Shown here piece after piece: positions 1 through 12,150 of a stretch of 48,218 bases of DNA. Source of the stretch: Pararhodobacter sp. (GTDB lineage Bacteria; Pseudomonadota; Alphaproteobacteria; Rhodobacterales; Rhodobacteraceae). The notes below the pieces were generated by a model, which made no database searches, was not told where the DNA came from, and saw nothing but the letters and a program-made list of their open reading frames with translations. The stretch spans positions 1-48,218 of the forward strand of contig JAFIEK010000033.1 in the NCBI GenBank assembly GCA_020832545.1, read 5' to 3'. The position numbers and the translations under genes were made by a program. How positions within the stretch are numbered: position 1 is the stretch's first letter; every line of letters begins with the position of its first letter.

Positions 1-42
1 CGGGGGGTTTGGGGGGCGGGCAGCCCCCCAAGACTGCCCTGA

Positions 43-969
43 TCAAACCCCCAGACACCAGCGCATCACCGCCTTTTGTGCATGCAACCGGTTCTCGGCC
101 TCGTCAAAGATCACCGATTGCGGCCCGTCCATCACCGCATTGGTCACCTCATCCTCGCGATGCGCGGGCAGGCAATGCATGAACAGCGCATCCGGCTTGG
201 CGGCGGCCATCAGGCGTTCGTTGACCTGATAAGGGCGCAGCTGGTTATGGCGCCGCTCTTTGGTGGACTGGCTGTCATGCATCGACACCCAGGTGTCCGT
301 GACCACCAGATCGGCGCCCTGCACTGCCTCCATCGGGTCACGCACGATCTGCACATCGCTGCCGCGCTCACGGGCGAAGCGGATGAAGTCGGCCTCGGGG
401 TCAAGGGGCGGCGGGCCGGTGAAGGTGAAGTCAAAACCGAACTGACCAGCCGCCTGCAGGAATGAGGCGCAGACGTTGTTGCCGTCGCCTGACCAGACCA
501 CCTTGCGCCCGGCAATGGGGCCGCGATGTTCCTCGAACGTCAGCACGTCGGCCATGATCTGGCAGGGATGGGTGCGGTTGGTCAGCCCGTTGATCACCGG
601 GACCGAGGCGAACTCGGCCAGTTCCTGCAACACCGATTCCTCAAACGTGCGGATCATGATCAGATCGACATAGCGTGACAGCACGCGGGCCGTGTCGGCG
701 ATGGTCTCGCCGTGGCCCAGTTGCATTTCCGAGCCCGACAGAACCATCGTCTGCCCGCCCATCTGCCGCACGCCCACATCGAATGAAACGCGCGTGCGGG
801 TCGACGGCTTTTCAAAGATCAGCGCCACCATCTTGCCGGCAAGCGGCTGCTCATCATCCGGCGCGGCATGTCCGCGACCGTTGCGGGCGGTTTTCATGGC
901 TTGCGCCTGATCGATCATCACCCGCAAAGCGGCGGGGTCGGTGGTGTGGATATCGAGAAAATGATTCAT
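43..969 (-). CDS. argF: Ornithine carbamoyltransferase
   Basis: Joins carbamoyl phosphate and ornithine to give citrulline in cytoplasmic arginine biosynthesis. The 308-residue protein has the carbamoyl-phosphate motif STRTR (residues 56-60), the HPCQ motif, the ornithine-loop DTWVSMHD and the C-terminal HCLP motif, all typical of the anabolic enzyme. I start at the ATG at 967-969 because it opens the family's usual N-terminus ([10 protein letters not shown]); the frame continues about 20 codons upstream, but that part crosses a repeat and does not look like the family. argD lies 94 bp upstream on the same strand, so the two probably form an arginine operon. Identification is secure. Confidence 0.97.
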   Translation of the reverse strand: MNHFLDIHTTDPAALRVMIDQAQAMKTARNGRGHAAPDDEQPLAGKMVALIFEKPSTRTRVSFDVGVRQMGGQTMVLSGSEMQLGHGETIADTARVLSRYVDLIMIRTFEESVLQELAEFASVPVINGLTNRTHPCQIMADVLTFEEHRGPIAGRKVVWSGDGNNVCASFLQAAGQFGFDFTFTGPPPLDPEADFIRFARERGSDVQIVRDPMEAVQGADLVVTDTWVSMHDSQSTKERRHNQLRPYQVNERLMAAAKPDALFMHCLPAHREDEVTNAVMDGPQSVIFDEAENRLHAQKAVMRWCLGV

Positions 970-998
970 GACGTGCGACTTTCGAAAGACCGGGGGAA

Positions 999-1060
999 GG
1001 GGGCTTTGCCCCCTCTGGCCTGCGGCCATTCACCCCCAGGATATTTTGGGACACAAAATG
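999..1060 (-). repeat. Intergenic double-hairpin repeat, copy 1
   Basis: Between argD and argF. A GGGGGC-TTT-GCCCCC hairpin (999-1013) is followed by TGGCC-TGC-GGCCA (1016-1028), a C-run and the tail AGGATATTTTGGGACACAAAATG. A second copy with the same plan lies at 14627-14689. The hairpin bases differ between copies but pairing is kept, and the tail is nearly identical. It may act as an intercistronic RNA-stabilising or attenuating structure. I recall similar elements in Rhodobacterales genomes, but that is memory, not a search. Confidence 0.7.
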
Positions 1061-1063
1061 GTA

Positions 1064-2236
1064 TCAGGTGCTTTCCAGAGATGACGCGGCCTGATCGAGG
1101 CGGGTGGCGGCCTCGGCCAGGTCTTCGTCTGGGATGTTGAGCGCGGGCAGAAGGCGGATGACATTGTCTGCCGCAGGCACCACCAGAAGCCCGGCATCGC
1201 GCGCGGCGGTGACAAGGTCGGTGTTGGGCTTGCGGCATTTCAGGCCAAGCATCAGGCCGGAACCGCGCACCTCCTCGAACGTATCGGGATGCGCCGCTAC
1301 CAGCCCTTCCAGTTTCTGGCGCAAGAGGCCCGCCTTGCGGCTGACATCGGCCAGAAAGACCGGGTCGGCGATGATCTCCATCACCTTCAGCCCCACCGCG
1401 CAGGCCAGCGGGTTGCCGCCATAGGTGGAGCCATGCGTGCCCGCAACCATGCCCGCAGCCGCTTTCTCGGTGGCAAGAACCGCGCCCAGTGGGAAGCCCC
1501 CGCCGATGCCTTTGGCGACCATCATGATATCGGGGTCCACACCCGCCCATTCATGGGCGAAGAGTTTACCGGTTCGGCCCATGCCGCATTGCACCTCATC
1601 AAGGACGAGCAGCGCGCCGGTGCGCTCGCAAGCCGCGCGGAGCCATTTCAGCTGCGCCTCAGACAGGGGCCTGATGCCGCCCTCGCCCTGCACGGTTTCG
1701 ATCAGGACTGCCGCCACGGTCTCATCAAGCGCCGCTTCCAGCGCCTTATGATCATCCCACGGCAGCACCTTGAAACCCGGCATCAGCGGGCCGAAGCCTT
1801 TGGTCATCTTCTCTGACCCCGATGCCGCGATGGCACCGGTGGAGCGCCCATGAAACGCGGCCTCGAAGGTCAGGATCGTGACCCGCTCCTGCCCGTGCTC
1901 ATGCCAGTATTTACGCACCATCTTGATGGCCAGTTCCGCAGCCTCGGTGCCCGAGTTGGTGAAGAACACCGTATCGGCAAAGCTATGCTCCACCAGCGCA
2001 TCGGCCAGCGCCTGTTGCTGCGGAATCTGGTAGAGGTTGGACACATGCCAAAGGTTCTGCGCCTGTTTGTGCAGCACATCGACCAGCGCCGGATGGGCAT
2101 GGCCCAGTGCATTCACCGCAATCCCCGCGCCAAGGTCAAGAAAGCGTCGGCCATCGGCCTCGATCAGCCAGGAGCCTTCGCCCCGCACAAAGGTCAGAGG
2201 CGCGCGGTTATAGGTGGGCAGAACGGTTGCGATCAT
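1064..2236 (-). CDS. argD: Acetylornithine/succinyldiaminopimelate aminotransferase
   Basis: PLP-dependent class III aminotransferase that converts N-acetylglutamate semialdehyde to N-acetylornithine, and in many bacteria also serves lysine synthesis. The 390-residue protein has the class III core: the phosphate-binding NSGTEA motif, the LVLDEVQCGMGRTG strand with the PLP Asp, and the Schiff-base Lys in VAKGIGGG. The ATG at 2234-2236 opens MIATVLPTYNR, the usual ArgD N-terminus; about 17 further in-frame codons upstream are not family-like. It is the first gene of the argD-argF unit. Position next to argF makes arginine synthesis the likely main role. Confidence 0.96.
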   Translation of the reverse strand: MIATVLPTYNRAPLTFVRGEGSWLIEADGRRFLDLGAGIAVNALGHAHPALVDVLHKQAQNLWHVSNLYQIPQQQALADALVEHSFADTVFFTNSGTEAAELAIKMVRKYWHEHGQERVTILTFEAAFHGRSTGAIAASGSEKMTKGFGPLMPGFKVLPWDDHKALEAALDETVAAVLIETVQGEGGIRPLSEAQLKWLRAACERTGALLVLDEVQCGMGRTGKLFAHEWAGVDPDIMMVAKGIGGGFPLGAVLATEKAAAGMVAGTHGSTYGGNPLACAVGLKVMEIIADPVFLADVSRKAGLLRQKLEGLVAAHPDTFEEVRGSGLMLGLKCRKPNTDLVTAARDAGLLVVPAADNVIRLLPALNIPDEDLAEAATRLDQAASSLEST

Positions 2237-2458
2237 GCTGGAAGCCTTCGAAATGAAGTGCAAGACGTGCCAAAGCCTTTTGGCCAAGTCAATGCAGGGA
2301 TTGGGACTGTCAGGAAAAGTGGCCTGCCGGGCAGGCGTGATCAGGCGTCAGACGCGGGTGCGTCGACGTCGCAGGTCGGCAAAGGGGGCGATGCGCGTGA
2401 TCATGGGCAATGGCATAGCGCCGGGCGCGGCAATTGTCGATACACTTTCGCGCATCGG

Positions 2459-2698
2459 CTACGCGCGTCGCGCCAGCCACACCATACGCGCCAGCTTGGC
2501 CAGTAAAAGCGCCAGCGGCACCGCGTGATAGAACAGATCCAGGATATCAAGCGGCCGTGTCAGCGCGCCCTGCCCCAGCATCCGCAGCTTTTCCACCAGA
2601 TGCGGCTCTGGCACAAAGGGCGCGAACCCCAGCAGCAGCCCCAGGATGAGCGCGATATGCAGGGGTAACTTGTCCAGGAGTCGCAGGGCGGTGGTCAT
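2459..2698 (-). CDS. Small two-helix membrane protein
   Basis: A 79-residue protein with a hydrophobic helix at about residues 13-30 and a second at about 58-75, joined by a polar loop containing [14 protein letters not shown]. No catalytic motif is visible. A GGAG lies just upstream of the ATG at 2696-2698. I recall similar small proteins in Rhodobacterales carried as hypothetical or misnamed as RND transporters; it is far too short to be one. It sits alone between argD and ilvD. Function unknown. Confidence 0.7.
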   Translation of the reverse strand: MTTALRLLDKLPLHIALILGLLLGFAPFVPEPHLVEKLRMLGQGALTRPLDILDLFYHAVPLALLLAKLARMVWLARRA

Positions 2699-2838
2699 GG
2701 TCGCTCCGTCAGCTTTGCCCCCCGCTAGCGCGCCGCGCCCACACAGGCAACCGTGGCAAAGGCGCGCACCAAGGCACCTTGCCCCGCCCTGCCCCTTTCA
2801 TTATCCCTTTGCCTCAGCACGTTTGCGGAGGACCAGCC

Positions 2839-4552
2839 ATGACCAACCAGCGTTTCGACAAGTCGAAACTTCCCAGCCGCCATGTAACCGAGGGCCCCGC
2901 CCGCGCGCCACATCGCTCCTACTTTTACGCGATGGGGATTTCCGAGGCGGAAATCCACCAGCCCTGGGTAGGTGTGGCAACCTGTTGGAACGAGGCCGCG
3001 CCGTGCAACATCGCACTGAGCCGGCAGGCGCAGGCGGTCAAGGCCGGGGTCAAGATGGGCGGCGGCACGCCGCGTGAGTTCACCACCATCACCGTGACCG
3101 ACGGCATTGCGATGGGGCACGAGGGCATGCGCTCATCCCTGGCCTCGCGCGAGGCCATCGCCGATACGGTGGAGCTGACGATGCGCGGCCATTGCTACGA
3201 CGCGCTGGTGGGCCTCGCGGGTTGCGACAAAAGCCTGCCGGGGATGATGATGGCCATGGTCCGGCTGAACACGCCCTCGGTGTTCATCTACGGCGGTTCG
3301 ATCCTGCCGGGGCGGCTGAACGGGCAGGATGTGACGGTGCAGGACGTGTTTGAGGCCGTGGGCAAGCATCAGGCGGGTAACTACTCCGACGCCGAACTGG
3401 CGATTCTGGAGCGCGTCGCCTGCCCTTCAGCGGGTGCTTGCGGCGGGCAGTTCACGGCCAATACCATGGCCTGCGTGTCCGAGGCGATCGGACTGGCGCT
3501 GCCCAACTCCTCGGGTGCCCCTGCACCTTACGAATCGCGCGATGAATACGGTCAGGCCTCGGGCCAAGCCGTGATGCACCTTATTGAGAAGAACATCCGC
3601 GCCCGCGATATTGTCACCCGCAAATCGCTGGAAAACGCCGCGCGGATTGTGGCCTGCACCGGTGGCTCCACCAATGCCGGGCTGCATTTGCCCGCGATTG
3701 CCCATGAAGCCGGGATCGACTTTGACCTCTTTGATGTCTGCGACATCTTCCGCGATACGCCCTATTTCGTGAATCTGAAACCGGGCGGCGCCTATGTGGC
3801 GAAAGACCTCTATGAGGCAGGCGGCGTGCCGGTGGTGATGAACGAGCTGCGCAAGCTTGGCCTGATCCACGAGGATTGCATGACCGCCACGGGCCGCAGC
3901 ATGGGCGAAGAACTGGATCTGGTGAAGCGTGAGGCCGATGGCAAGGTGATCTATCCTTCTTCGGCGCCGATCACCAAGACCGGCGGCGTCGTTGGCCTGA
4001 AGGGCAATGTCGCCCCCGAAGGTGCGATTGTGAAAGTGGCCGGGATGAGCGAGGCCGAGCAGGTGTTCACCGGCCCCGCGCGGGTTTTTGAATGCGAGGA
4101 AGACGCGTTCGAGGCGGTGAAAAGCCGTGGCTACGAAGAGGGCGAAGTCATCGTCATCCGCAACGAGGGCCCGGCGGGTGGCCCCGGTATGCGCGAGATG
4201 CTGGCGACCACCGCCGCCCTTTCCGGGCAGGGGATGGGCAAGAAGGTGGCGCTGATCACCGATGGCCGGTTTTCAGGCGCGACGCGGGGTTTCTGCGTCG
4301 GCCATGTGGGGCCGGAGGCGGCGCATGGCGGGCCGATCGCACTGCTGAAAAACGGCGATGTGATCACCATCAACGCGCTCACCGGCGAATTGTCGGTGGC
4401 ACTGTCGGATGACGAACTGGCGGCGCGCAAGGCCGATTGGAAAGGCCCGCGCAAGACCATCTATTCCAACGGTGCCTTGTGGAAATACGCGCAACTGGTT
4501 GGCGGCGCACGCAAGGGGGCGGTGACGCATCCGGGCGGCGACGACGAAGCCC

Positions 4553-4572
<20 letters not shown>
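2839..4572 (+). CDS. ilvD: Dihydroxy-acid dehydratase
   Basis: Iron-sulfur dehydratase that converts dihydroxyisovalerate and dihydroxymethylvalerate to 2-keto acids for valine, isoleucine and leucine. The 577-residue protein has the three cluster cysteines at about 56 (APCN), 129 (GCDKSLPG) and 201 ([14 protein letters not shown]), the family signature. The ATG at 2839 follows a GCGGAGGAC ribosome-binding site and gives [15 protein letters not shown]; the frame stays open about 20 codons upstream without family similarity. IlvD/Edd relatives also include sugar-acid dehydratases, but length and motif wording fit IlvD. A putative lipoprotein gene overlaps its last 20 bp. Confidence 0.95.
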
Positions 4573-7298
<2,726 letters not shown>

Positions 7299-7508
7299 AC
7301 GCGGCACGCGCCGAGGTATCCATTTCGGACCCGGCGCGCGAAATCTGGCAAGTTTGTTTCCTTTATGCAAACAATCTGAGCTGATAGCTTGAACTATAGG
7401 CCAGATTTCAGACGATTGTCCGAGGAATGCCCACCCCGCTCCACAATCATGCCTGAATTGAAGCCTTTAAGGGAAACAGAGCGTTTTCCTGATGGCAGCA
7501 GGTGAGAA

Positions 7509-8414
7509 ATGGATCGATTGACGGAAATGGAAGCCTTTGCCACAGTTGTGGATCAGGGAGGTTTTACAGATGCCGCGCGCAAGATGGGCATCTCGAAATC
7601 TGCAGTTTCCAAACATGTCTCATCGCTGGAGGCGCGGCTGGGCGCAAGGCTTCTCAACCGCACCACCCGGCGCGTCAGCCCTACCGAGATCGGACTGGTC
7701 TACTATGACCGCGCCCGGCGCGTGCTCAATGATGCGGGCGAGGCTGACAGCATCGTCACGGCCATGCAATCGGCACCCTCGGGCGTGTTGCGCATGTCTG
7801 TCGTGACCGATTTCGGGGTTTCGCTGCTGTCGCCGGTACTGGATGAATTTCTCAATGAATTTCCCGATATCAGCGTCAACATGGTGCTGAAGAACCGCTA
7901 TGTTGAGCTGATCTCGGAAGGGTTCGATATGGCGATTCGTGTGGGCGAGATGGAGGATTCCAGCCTGCGCGCCCGTAAGATCACCGATACCACCCAGCGG
8001 CTGGTTGCCGCACCGTCGTACTTCGAACATCACGGCCGCCCCACGCGGATCGACGATCTGACCGAACACCGGCTGCTGCATTATTCCAATCAGGCCAGCG
8101 CCAATGTCTGGAAACTGACCGCCGCTTCGGGCGAAGAGCGCCAGGTGCGCGGCACCGGTTGGCTGACGGTCAATGACGGGCAGTCGCTGCTCAATGCCGC
8201 AATCAAGGGGCTGGGCATCGCCTATCTGCCCAGCTTTCTGTATCACAAGGCCATGGCGCAGGGGCTGGTGGAAGATGTAATCCCCGAACTTCCGCGCACG
8301 GTTCTGGGCATCTACGCCGTCTATCCTCCGGGCCGGTTCACACAGCCCAAGGTGCGCGCCTTCATCGATTTCCTGGTCGAGCAGTTCTCGGCCAAAGGAC
8401 CTGAGACCTGGTAA
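7509..8414 (+). CDS. LysR-family transcriptional regulator
   Basis: A 301-residue regulator with an N-terminal winged helix-turn-helix (about residues 1-60; GGFTDAARKMGISKSAVSKHV is the recognition region) and a C-terminal LysR effector-binding domain (about 90-295). The wording resembles the CrgA/DsdC-like subgroup, but no inducer can be read from it. The 210 bp upstream separate it from the fadH-like gene, so it probably has its own promoter. A strong terminator follows it, making it monocistronic. Targets are unknown; LysR proteins often act on a neighbour, but no divergent gene is present here. Confidence 0.92.
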   Translation: MDRLTEMEAFATVVDQGGFTDAARKMGISKSAVSKHVSSLEARLGARLLNRTTRRVSPTEIGLVYYDRARRVLNDAGEADSIVTAMQSAPSGVLRMSVVTDFGVSLLSPVLDEFLNEFPDISVNMVLKNRYVELISEGFDMAIRVGEMEDSSLRARKITDTTQRLVAAPSYFEHHGRPTRIDDLTEHRLLHYSNQASANVWKLTAASGEERQVRGTGWLTVNDGQSLLNAAIKGLGIAYLPSFLYHKAMAQGLVEDVIPELPRTVLGIYAVYPPGRFTQPKVRAFIDFLVEQFSAKGPETW

Positions 8415-8458
8415 GCCAGGTGCGGCAACCCATCCCTCGTGTGTCGTCCCTGCACACT

Positions 8459-8486
8459 GCGCCGGCCTTCGGGTCGGCGCTTTTTT
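8459..8486 (+). terminator. Rho-independent terminator after the LysR gene
   Basis: A 9-bp GC-rich stem (8459-8467 with 8472-8480, one G-T wobble) closed by a TTCG tetraloop and followed by six T (8481-8486). It is a textbook intrinsic terminator 45 bp after the LysR stop. Confidence 0.93.
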
Positions 8487-8531
8487 CTGACGCGGGCTGA
8501 ACCGTAAGACCAACAGAAACGTTGTGATGCC

Positions 8532-8969
8532 ATGACAGATCGTGACCTGCCCCCCGCCCCCATACCGACGCGCGCGCTGGAAGCGGCGCTTTATGCCGAT
8601 GACCTGAAAACCTGCGCCGCATTCTATGAACAGGTGATCGGGCTGGAACGCGGGCCAGAGGTGGCGGGGCGGCATGTGTTCTTCCGGCTGGGTGACGGGA
8701 TGCTCTTGCTGTTCAACCCGCAAGCCACGCGCGAACCCACTGACAACCCGGATCTGCCGGTGCCACCGCACGGCGCGACGGGTGAGGGGCATCTGTGCTT
8801 TGCTGCCGAGCGCCCGGCGCTTGCGGCATGGGCGGCACGGCTGCGCGCGGCCGGAGTGGAAATCGAGGCAGAATTCGACTGGCCGAATGGCGCGCGCTCA
8901 CTCTACTGCCGCGATCCGGCTGGCAACTCGATCGAATTTGCAGAACCCCGCCTCTGGGCACGCGGGTAG
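8532..8969 (+). CDS. VOC-superfamily (glyoxalase/bleomycin-resistance fold) protein
   Basis: A 145-residue single protein with two beta-alpha-beta-beta-beta modules of the vicinal oxygen chelate fold: EAALYADDLKTCAAFYEQVIGL opens the first and the C-terminal SLYCRDPAGNSIEFAEP motif closes the second, with a probable metal-binding Glu. Family members include glyoxalase I, dioxygenases and antibiotic-binding proteins, and the substrate cannot be told from sequence. It is bracketed by a terminator upstream and a palindromic hairpin downstream, so it is likely transcribed alone. Confidence 0.88.
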   Translation: MTDRDLPPAPIPTRALEAALYADDLKTCAAFYEQVIGLERGPEVAGRHVFFRLGDGMLLLFNPQATREPTDNPDLPVPPHGATGEGHLCFAAERPALAAWAARLRAAGVEIEAEFDWPNGARSLYCRDPAGNSIEFAEPRLWARG

Positions 8970-8989
8970 GAAGGCCGCGCGCGGCCTTC
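8970..8989. terminator. Palindromic hairpin between convergent genes
   Basis: GAAGGCCGC-GC-GCGGCCTTC, a perfect 9-bp inverted repeat directly after the VOC gene stop. The T-run is weak (TCTGTCG), but its place between convergent genes suggests a terminator for the VOC gene and possibly for tpa. Confidence 0.6.
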
Positions 8990-9063
8990 TGTCGTCTGTC
9001 GATAGCCGGGGAACAGGTGGTATCCCGCAGCCCGTTCAAGGCGTATCGCCGGTGGCGGGCGGT

Positions 9064-10449
9064 TCAGCTGCCAACAACCTCGCTCAGTGCGCCGTCAATC
9101 GCATCGGTGATCTGGTCAATCTGATCAGCCGTGACCATCAGCGCCGGTGACAGGCACAGCGTGTTGTTCAGCCCCGGCAGAGAGCGGTTGGTCATGCCAA
9201 TCTGCACGCCGCGCTTCATCACCGCGCCCAGCACGGCAGAAACCGTCTTCTCCGGCAGCGGCTCTTTGCTCGTGCGATCTGCCACCAGTTCAGCGCCACA
9301 AAACAGCCCCTTGCCACGGACATCGCCAATGACCGGGTGCTTTTCCATCAGCCGGTGCAGGTTGTCCATCAACCGGTCGCCCATCGCCAGCGTGTTGCCC
9401 AGCAGGTTCTCGGCCTCGATAATGCGCATGTTCTCCAGCGCCGCCGCAGGCCCTGCCGTGCAACCGCCAAAGGTAGAGATATCGCGGAAATACGACATCG
9501 GGTCTTGCGCGTCATCCTTGAACATCTCGAACACCCGCTCGGTCGTCACCGTGCACGAAATCGCCGCATAGCCCGAGGCGACGCCCTTGGCCATTGTCAC
9601 GATATCGGGCTGAATGTCATAGTTCTGATAGCCAAACCACACACCGGTGCGCCCCACGCCGCAAACCACCTCGTCGATGATCAGAAGCAGGTCATACTTG
9701 CGGCATATCTCCTGCACGCGGGGCCAATACCCTTCCGGCGGGGTGATCACGCCGCCGCCCGCCGTCACCGGCTCAAGGATAATCGCACCCACTGAATCGG
9801 GGCCTTCGCGCAGGATCACCTCTTCGATGGCATTGGCCGCGCGCAGCCCGTAATCGGACACATCGCCCCACTGGCTACGGTATTCCAGACAATGCGGCAC
9901 CGGCACAAAGCCCGCCGGGAACGGGCCATACATCGCCTTGCGTTCTTCCTGCCCGCCCGAGGCCAGCGCGGCAATCGTGGTGCCGTGGTAATCACGCTCA
10001 CGATACAGGATCTTCCACTTGTTGCCGCCATGCCGCTGATGGGCGATCTGGCGCACCATCTTGTAGGCCTTCTCGTTCGCCTCGGAGCCTGAGTTGGAAT
10101 AATACACCCGCGTCATGCCCGGCATCGTCGCGGTCAGCGCCTCGGCATAAAGCGCGCCCGGCACCGACCCGGCAGACCCGGCGAAATAGTTCATCTTCAG
10201 AAGCTGGTCGCGCACCACATTGGCGATGCTTTCGCGACCGTAGCCCACATTGACCGTCCAAACCCCGCCAGAGACCGCATCCAGCGTCTCGCGCCCCGTG
10301 GCATCCCACACGCGCAGGCCCTTGCCCTCGACAATCACGCGCGGATCGACGGTTTCATACTGTTTATGCTGCGACAAATGATGCCAGACATGCGCGCGAT
10401 CAGCCTCGATCACGCCTTGCAGATCATTGCGGTTCAGAGCGTCGTCCAT
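9064..10449 (-). CDS. tpa: Taurine:pyruvate aminotransferase (class III)
   Basis: PLP-dependent transfer of the amino group of taurine to pyruvate, giving sulfoacetaldehyde and alanine, the first step of dissimilatory taurine use. The 461-residue protein has the class III core: YYSNSGSEANEKA, the Asp of LIIDEVVCGVGRTG and the Schiff-base Lys in MAKGVASGY. The ATG at 10447-10449 has a strong GGAGGGGG upstream. General omega-aminotransferases are similar; the specific call rests on wording and on the divergent MocR gene resembling TauR. The later pathway genes (xsc, pta) and a taurine transporter are not in the window. Confidence 0.85.
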   Translation of the reverse strand: MDDALNRNDLQGVIEADRAHVWHHLSQHKQYETVDPRVIVEGKGLRVWDATGRETLDAVSGGVWTVNVGYGRESIANVVRDQLLKMNYFAGSAGSVPGALYAEALTATMPGMTRVYYSNSGSEANEKAYKMVRQIAHQRHGGNKWKILYRERDYHGTTIAALASGGQEERKAMYGPFPAGFVPVPHCLEYRSQWGDVSDYGLRAANAIEEVILREGPDSVGAIILEPVTAGGGVITPPEGYWPRVQEICRKYDLLLIIDEVVCGVGRTGVWFGYQNYDIQPDIVTMAKGVASGYAAISCTVTTERVFEMFKDDAQDPMSYFRDISTFGGCTAGPAAALENMRIIEAENLLGNTLAMGDRLMDNLHRLMEKHPVIGDVRGKGLFCGAELVADRTSKEPLPEKTVSAVLGAVMKRGVQIGMTNRSLPGLNNTLCLSPALMVTADQIDQITDAIDGALSEVVGS

Positions 10450-10547
10450 GAGGCCCCCTCCAGGGTGACAAAAATCATTGCGGGCAGAATGCCGGATGCC
10501 GGGTGACCGGGATAGGGCCAGAATCCCTCTACCCATACGGCCACAGG

Positions 10548-10600
10548 TTGGTATTGTGAACCGCGCGCGCAACAGGCGCAATGCCAATAACAGGGGTTCA
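10548..10600. promoter_or_regulatory. Possible operator region between tpa and tauR
   Basis: The 155-bp divergent spacer holds nested inverted repeats: TTGGTATTG (10548-10556) against CAATGCCAA (10579-10587), and TGAACC (10557-10562) against GGTTCA (10595-10600). A MocR regulator usually binds its own divergent promoter, so this is a plausible site, but MocR sites are often direct repeats and I see no second copy. Confidence 0.3.
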
Positions 10601-10604
10601 ACCG

Positions 10605-12125
10605 GTGCCAATCTCGGTCGATTGCCTCTTTCTCAGCCCTCACCAGCCGGGAACGCTTCAGGCCCGGATCCGGAAGATGGTGGCCGAGGGAATTCTGGCC
10701 GGGCGCCTGCGCCCCGGCGAGCGCATGCCCTCCAGCCGGAAACTGGCTGCGCATCTGGGCGTCAGCCGGATTACCGTCAGCATGGCCTATGCCGATCTGG
10801 TTGCAGACGATTATCTGAGCGCGCGTGGGCGCTCTGGCTATTTTGTTTCAATGGATGCGCCGCAGCCGCAGGATTTTCCCGCAAGCGCGGCCCCGCAGAC
10901 TGATACCGTGGACTGGGCGCGCGCACTGGGCCACCGCCCGGGCGGCCTGCTTGGCAACGGGCCGGGCGGTGAAACGGTTGAGGCCGCGACCATTGGCCTT
11001 GGCATGGGCAAGCCGCGCAACTGGCGCGACTACCGCTTTCCCTTCGTCTATGGCCAAGCCGATCCCACGCTCTTTGATCAGGCGAACTGGCGCGGTTGCA
11101 CAATGCTGGCGCTGGGCCAGAAAGATTTCCACAGCCTGACCGACGACCAGTTTGAAGAGGACGACCCCGGGCTTGTCGAATACATCGCCCGCCACACCCT
11201 GCCCCGGCGCGGCATTCTGGCGCGGCCAGAAGAGATTCTGGTCACCATGGGGGCACAGAACGCGCTCTGGATTGCTGCGCAACTGCTGCTGAACCAGCGC
11301 CGGACCGCCGCCATCGAAGAGCCGGGCTACCCCGGCCTGCGGCGCATCCTTAATCAGGCACGCAGCCGCATGTTGCGGGTGCCGGTTGGGGTGCAAGGGC
11401 TGGACCCCGCCACTCTGCCCACTGAGCTGGATGTGCTGTTTTGCACCCCAAGCCACCATTGCCCCACCGGCGCAACCATGCCACTGGCCCAGCGCGAAGA
11501 GCTTCTGGCATTGGCCGGCGAACGTGGCTTTCTGATTGTCGAGGATGACTACGAATTCGAAATAGCAGGCCCGCGCCCACCCCTGCCCGCGCTGAAATCG
11601 CTGGACCGTGAGGGGCGGGTGATCCATGTCGGCAGCTTCTCGAAATCGCTGTTTCCGGGGCTGAGGCTCGGCTTTCTGGTGGGCTCGGCCCCTTTTATCC
11701 GAGAGGCGCGCGCGCTCCGCGCCACGGTGCTGCGCCACCCGCCGGGGCTGGTGCAGCGCGCAGCCTCGTATTTCCTGTCTCAGGGCCATTATGATGCACA
11801 GTTGCGGCGCATGGCCCGTGCCTTTCAGACCCGGCGGCAGGTAATGTTGGCGGCAGTCGAAGCCGAGGGGCTGTGCGTGGCCGGTGAGATCGGCGCGGGC
11901 GGGTCCAGCCTGTGGATGCGCGCCCCGGCTGGCGTGGACAGCACAGCGCTGGCGCTGGCTTTGCGCGATGACAGCGTGCTGATCGAACCCGGCGCGCCCT
12001 TTCATGCCGAAGCTGACGCCCCGCAGAATTACTACCGCATTGCCTACAGCTCCATCGCCTCTGATCGCATTCCCGAAGGCATCACCCGGATCAGCGCGCG
12101 CATCCGCGCCGCGGAGCGGGGCTGA
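10605..12125 (+). CDS. tauR: MocR-type GntR/aminotransferase regulator, TauR-like
   Basis: A regulator with an N-terminal GntR winged helix (about residues 15-75; SSRKLAAHLGVSRITVSMAY) fused to a catalytically idle class I aminotransferase fold (about 110-500) that keeps the PLP Lys in GSFSKSLFPGLRLG. TauR of Rhodobacter capsulatus has this plan and activates the taurine genes; divergence from tpa supports the same job. I prefer the GTG at 10605 (506 residues, VPISVDCLFL) because AGGGG sits 8 nt upstream and the product starts like TauR as I recall it. An in-frame ATG at 10581 would add 8 residues. Confidence 0.85.
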   Translation: MPISVDCLFLSPHQPGTLQARIRKMVAEGILAGRLRPGERMPSSRKLAAHLGVSRITVSMAYADLVADDYLSARGRSGYFVSMDAPQPQDFPASAAPQTDTVDWARALGHRPGGLLGNGPGGETVEAATIGLGMGKPRNWRDYRFPFVYGQADPTLFDQANWRGCTMLALGQKDFHSLTDDQFEEDDPGLVEYIARHTLPRRGILARPEEILVTMGAQNALWIAAQLLLNQRRTAAIEEPGYPGLRRILNQARSRMLRVPVGVQGLDPATLPTELDVLFCTPSHHCPTGATMPLAQREELLALAGERGFLIVEDDYEFEIAGPRPPLPALKSLDREGRVIHVGSFSKSLFPGLRLGFLVGSAPFIREARALRATVLRHPPGLVQRAASYFLSQGHYDAQLRRMARAFQTRRQVMLAAVEAEGLCVAGEIGAGGSSLWMRAPAGVDSTALALALRDDSVLIEPGAPFHAEADAPQNYYRIAYSSIASDRIPEGITRISARIRAAERG

Positions 12126-12150
12126 CGGCGCGGCTGGCGCGGAAACCCCT

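Noticed and set aside
2258-2275. On the minus strand before argD, TTTGGCACGTCTTGCAC looks like a sigma-54 promoter.
   Set aside because: The GG-to-GC spacing is two bases shorter than the strict sigma-54 requirement, and argD is not expected to use sigma-54.
9020-9062. A GTTCAAG motif and small stems in the tpa/VOC gap suggested a tRNA T-arm.
   Set aside because: No acceptor, D or anticodon arms can be folded in the available space.
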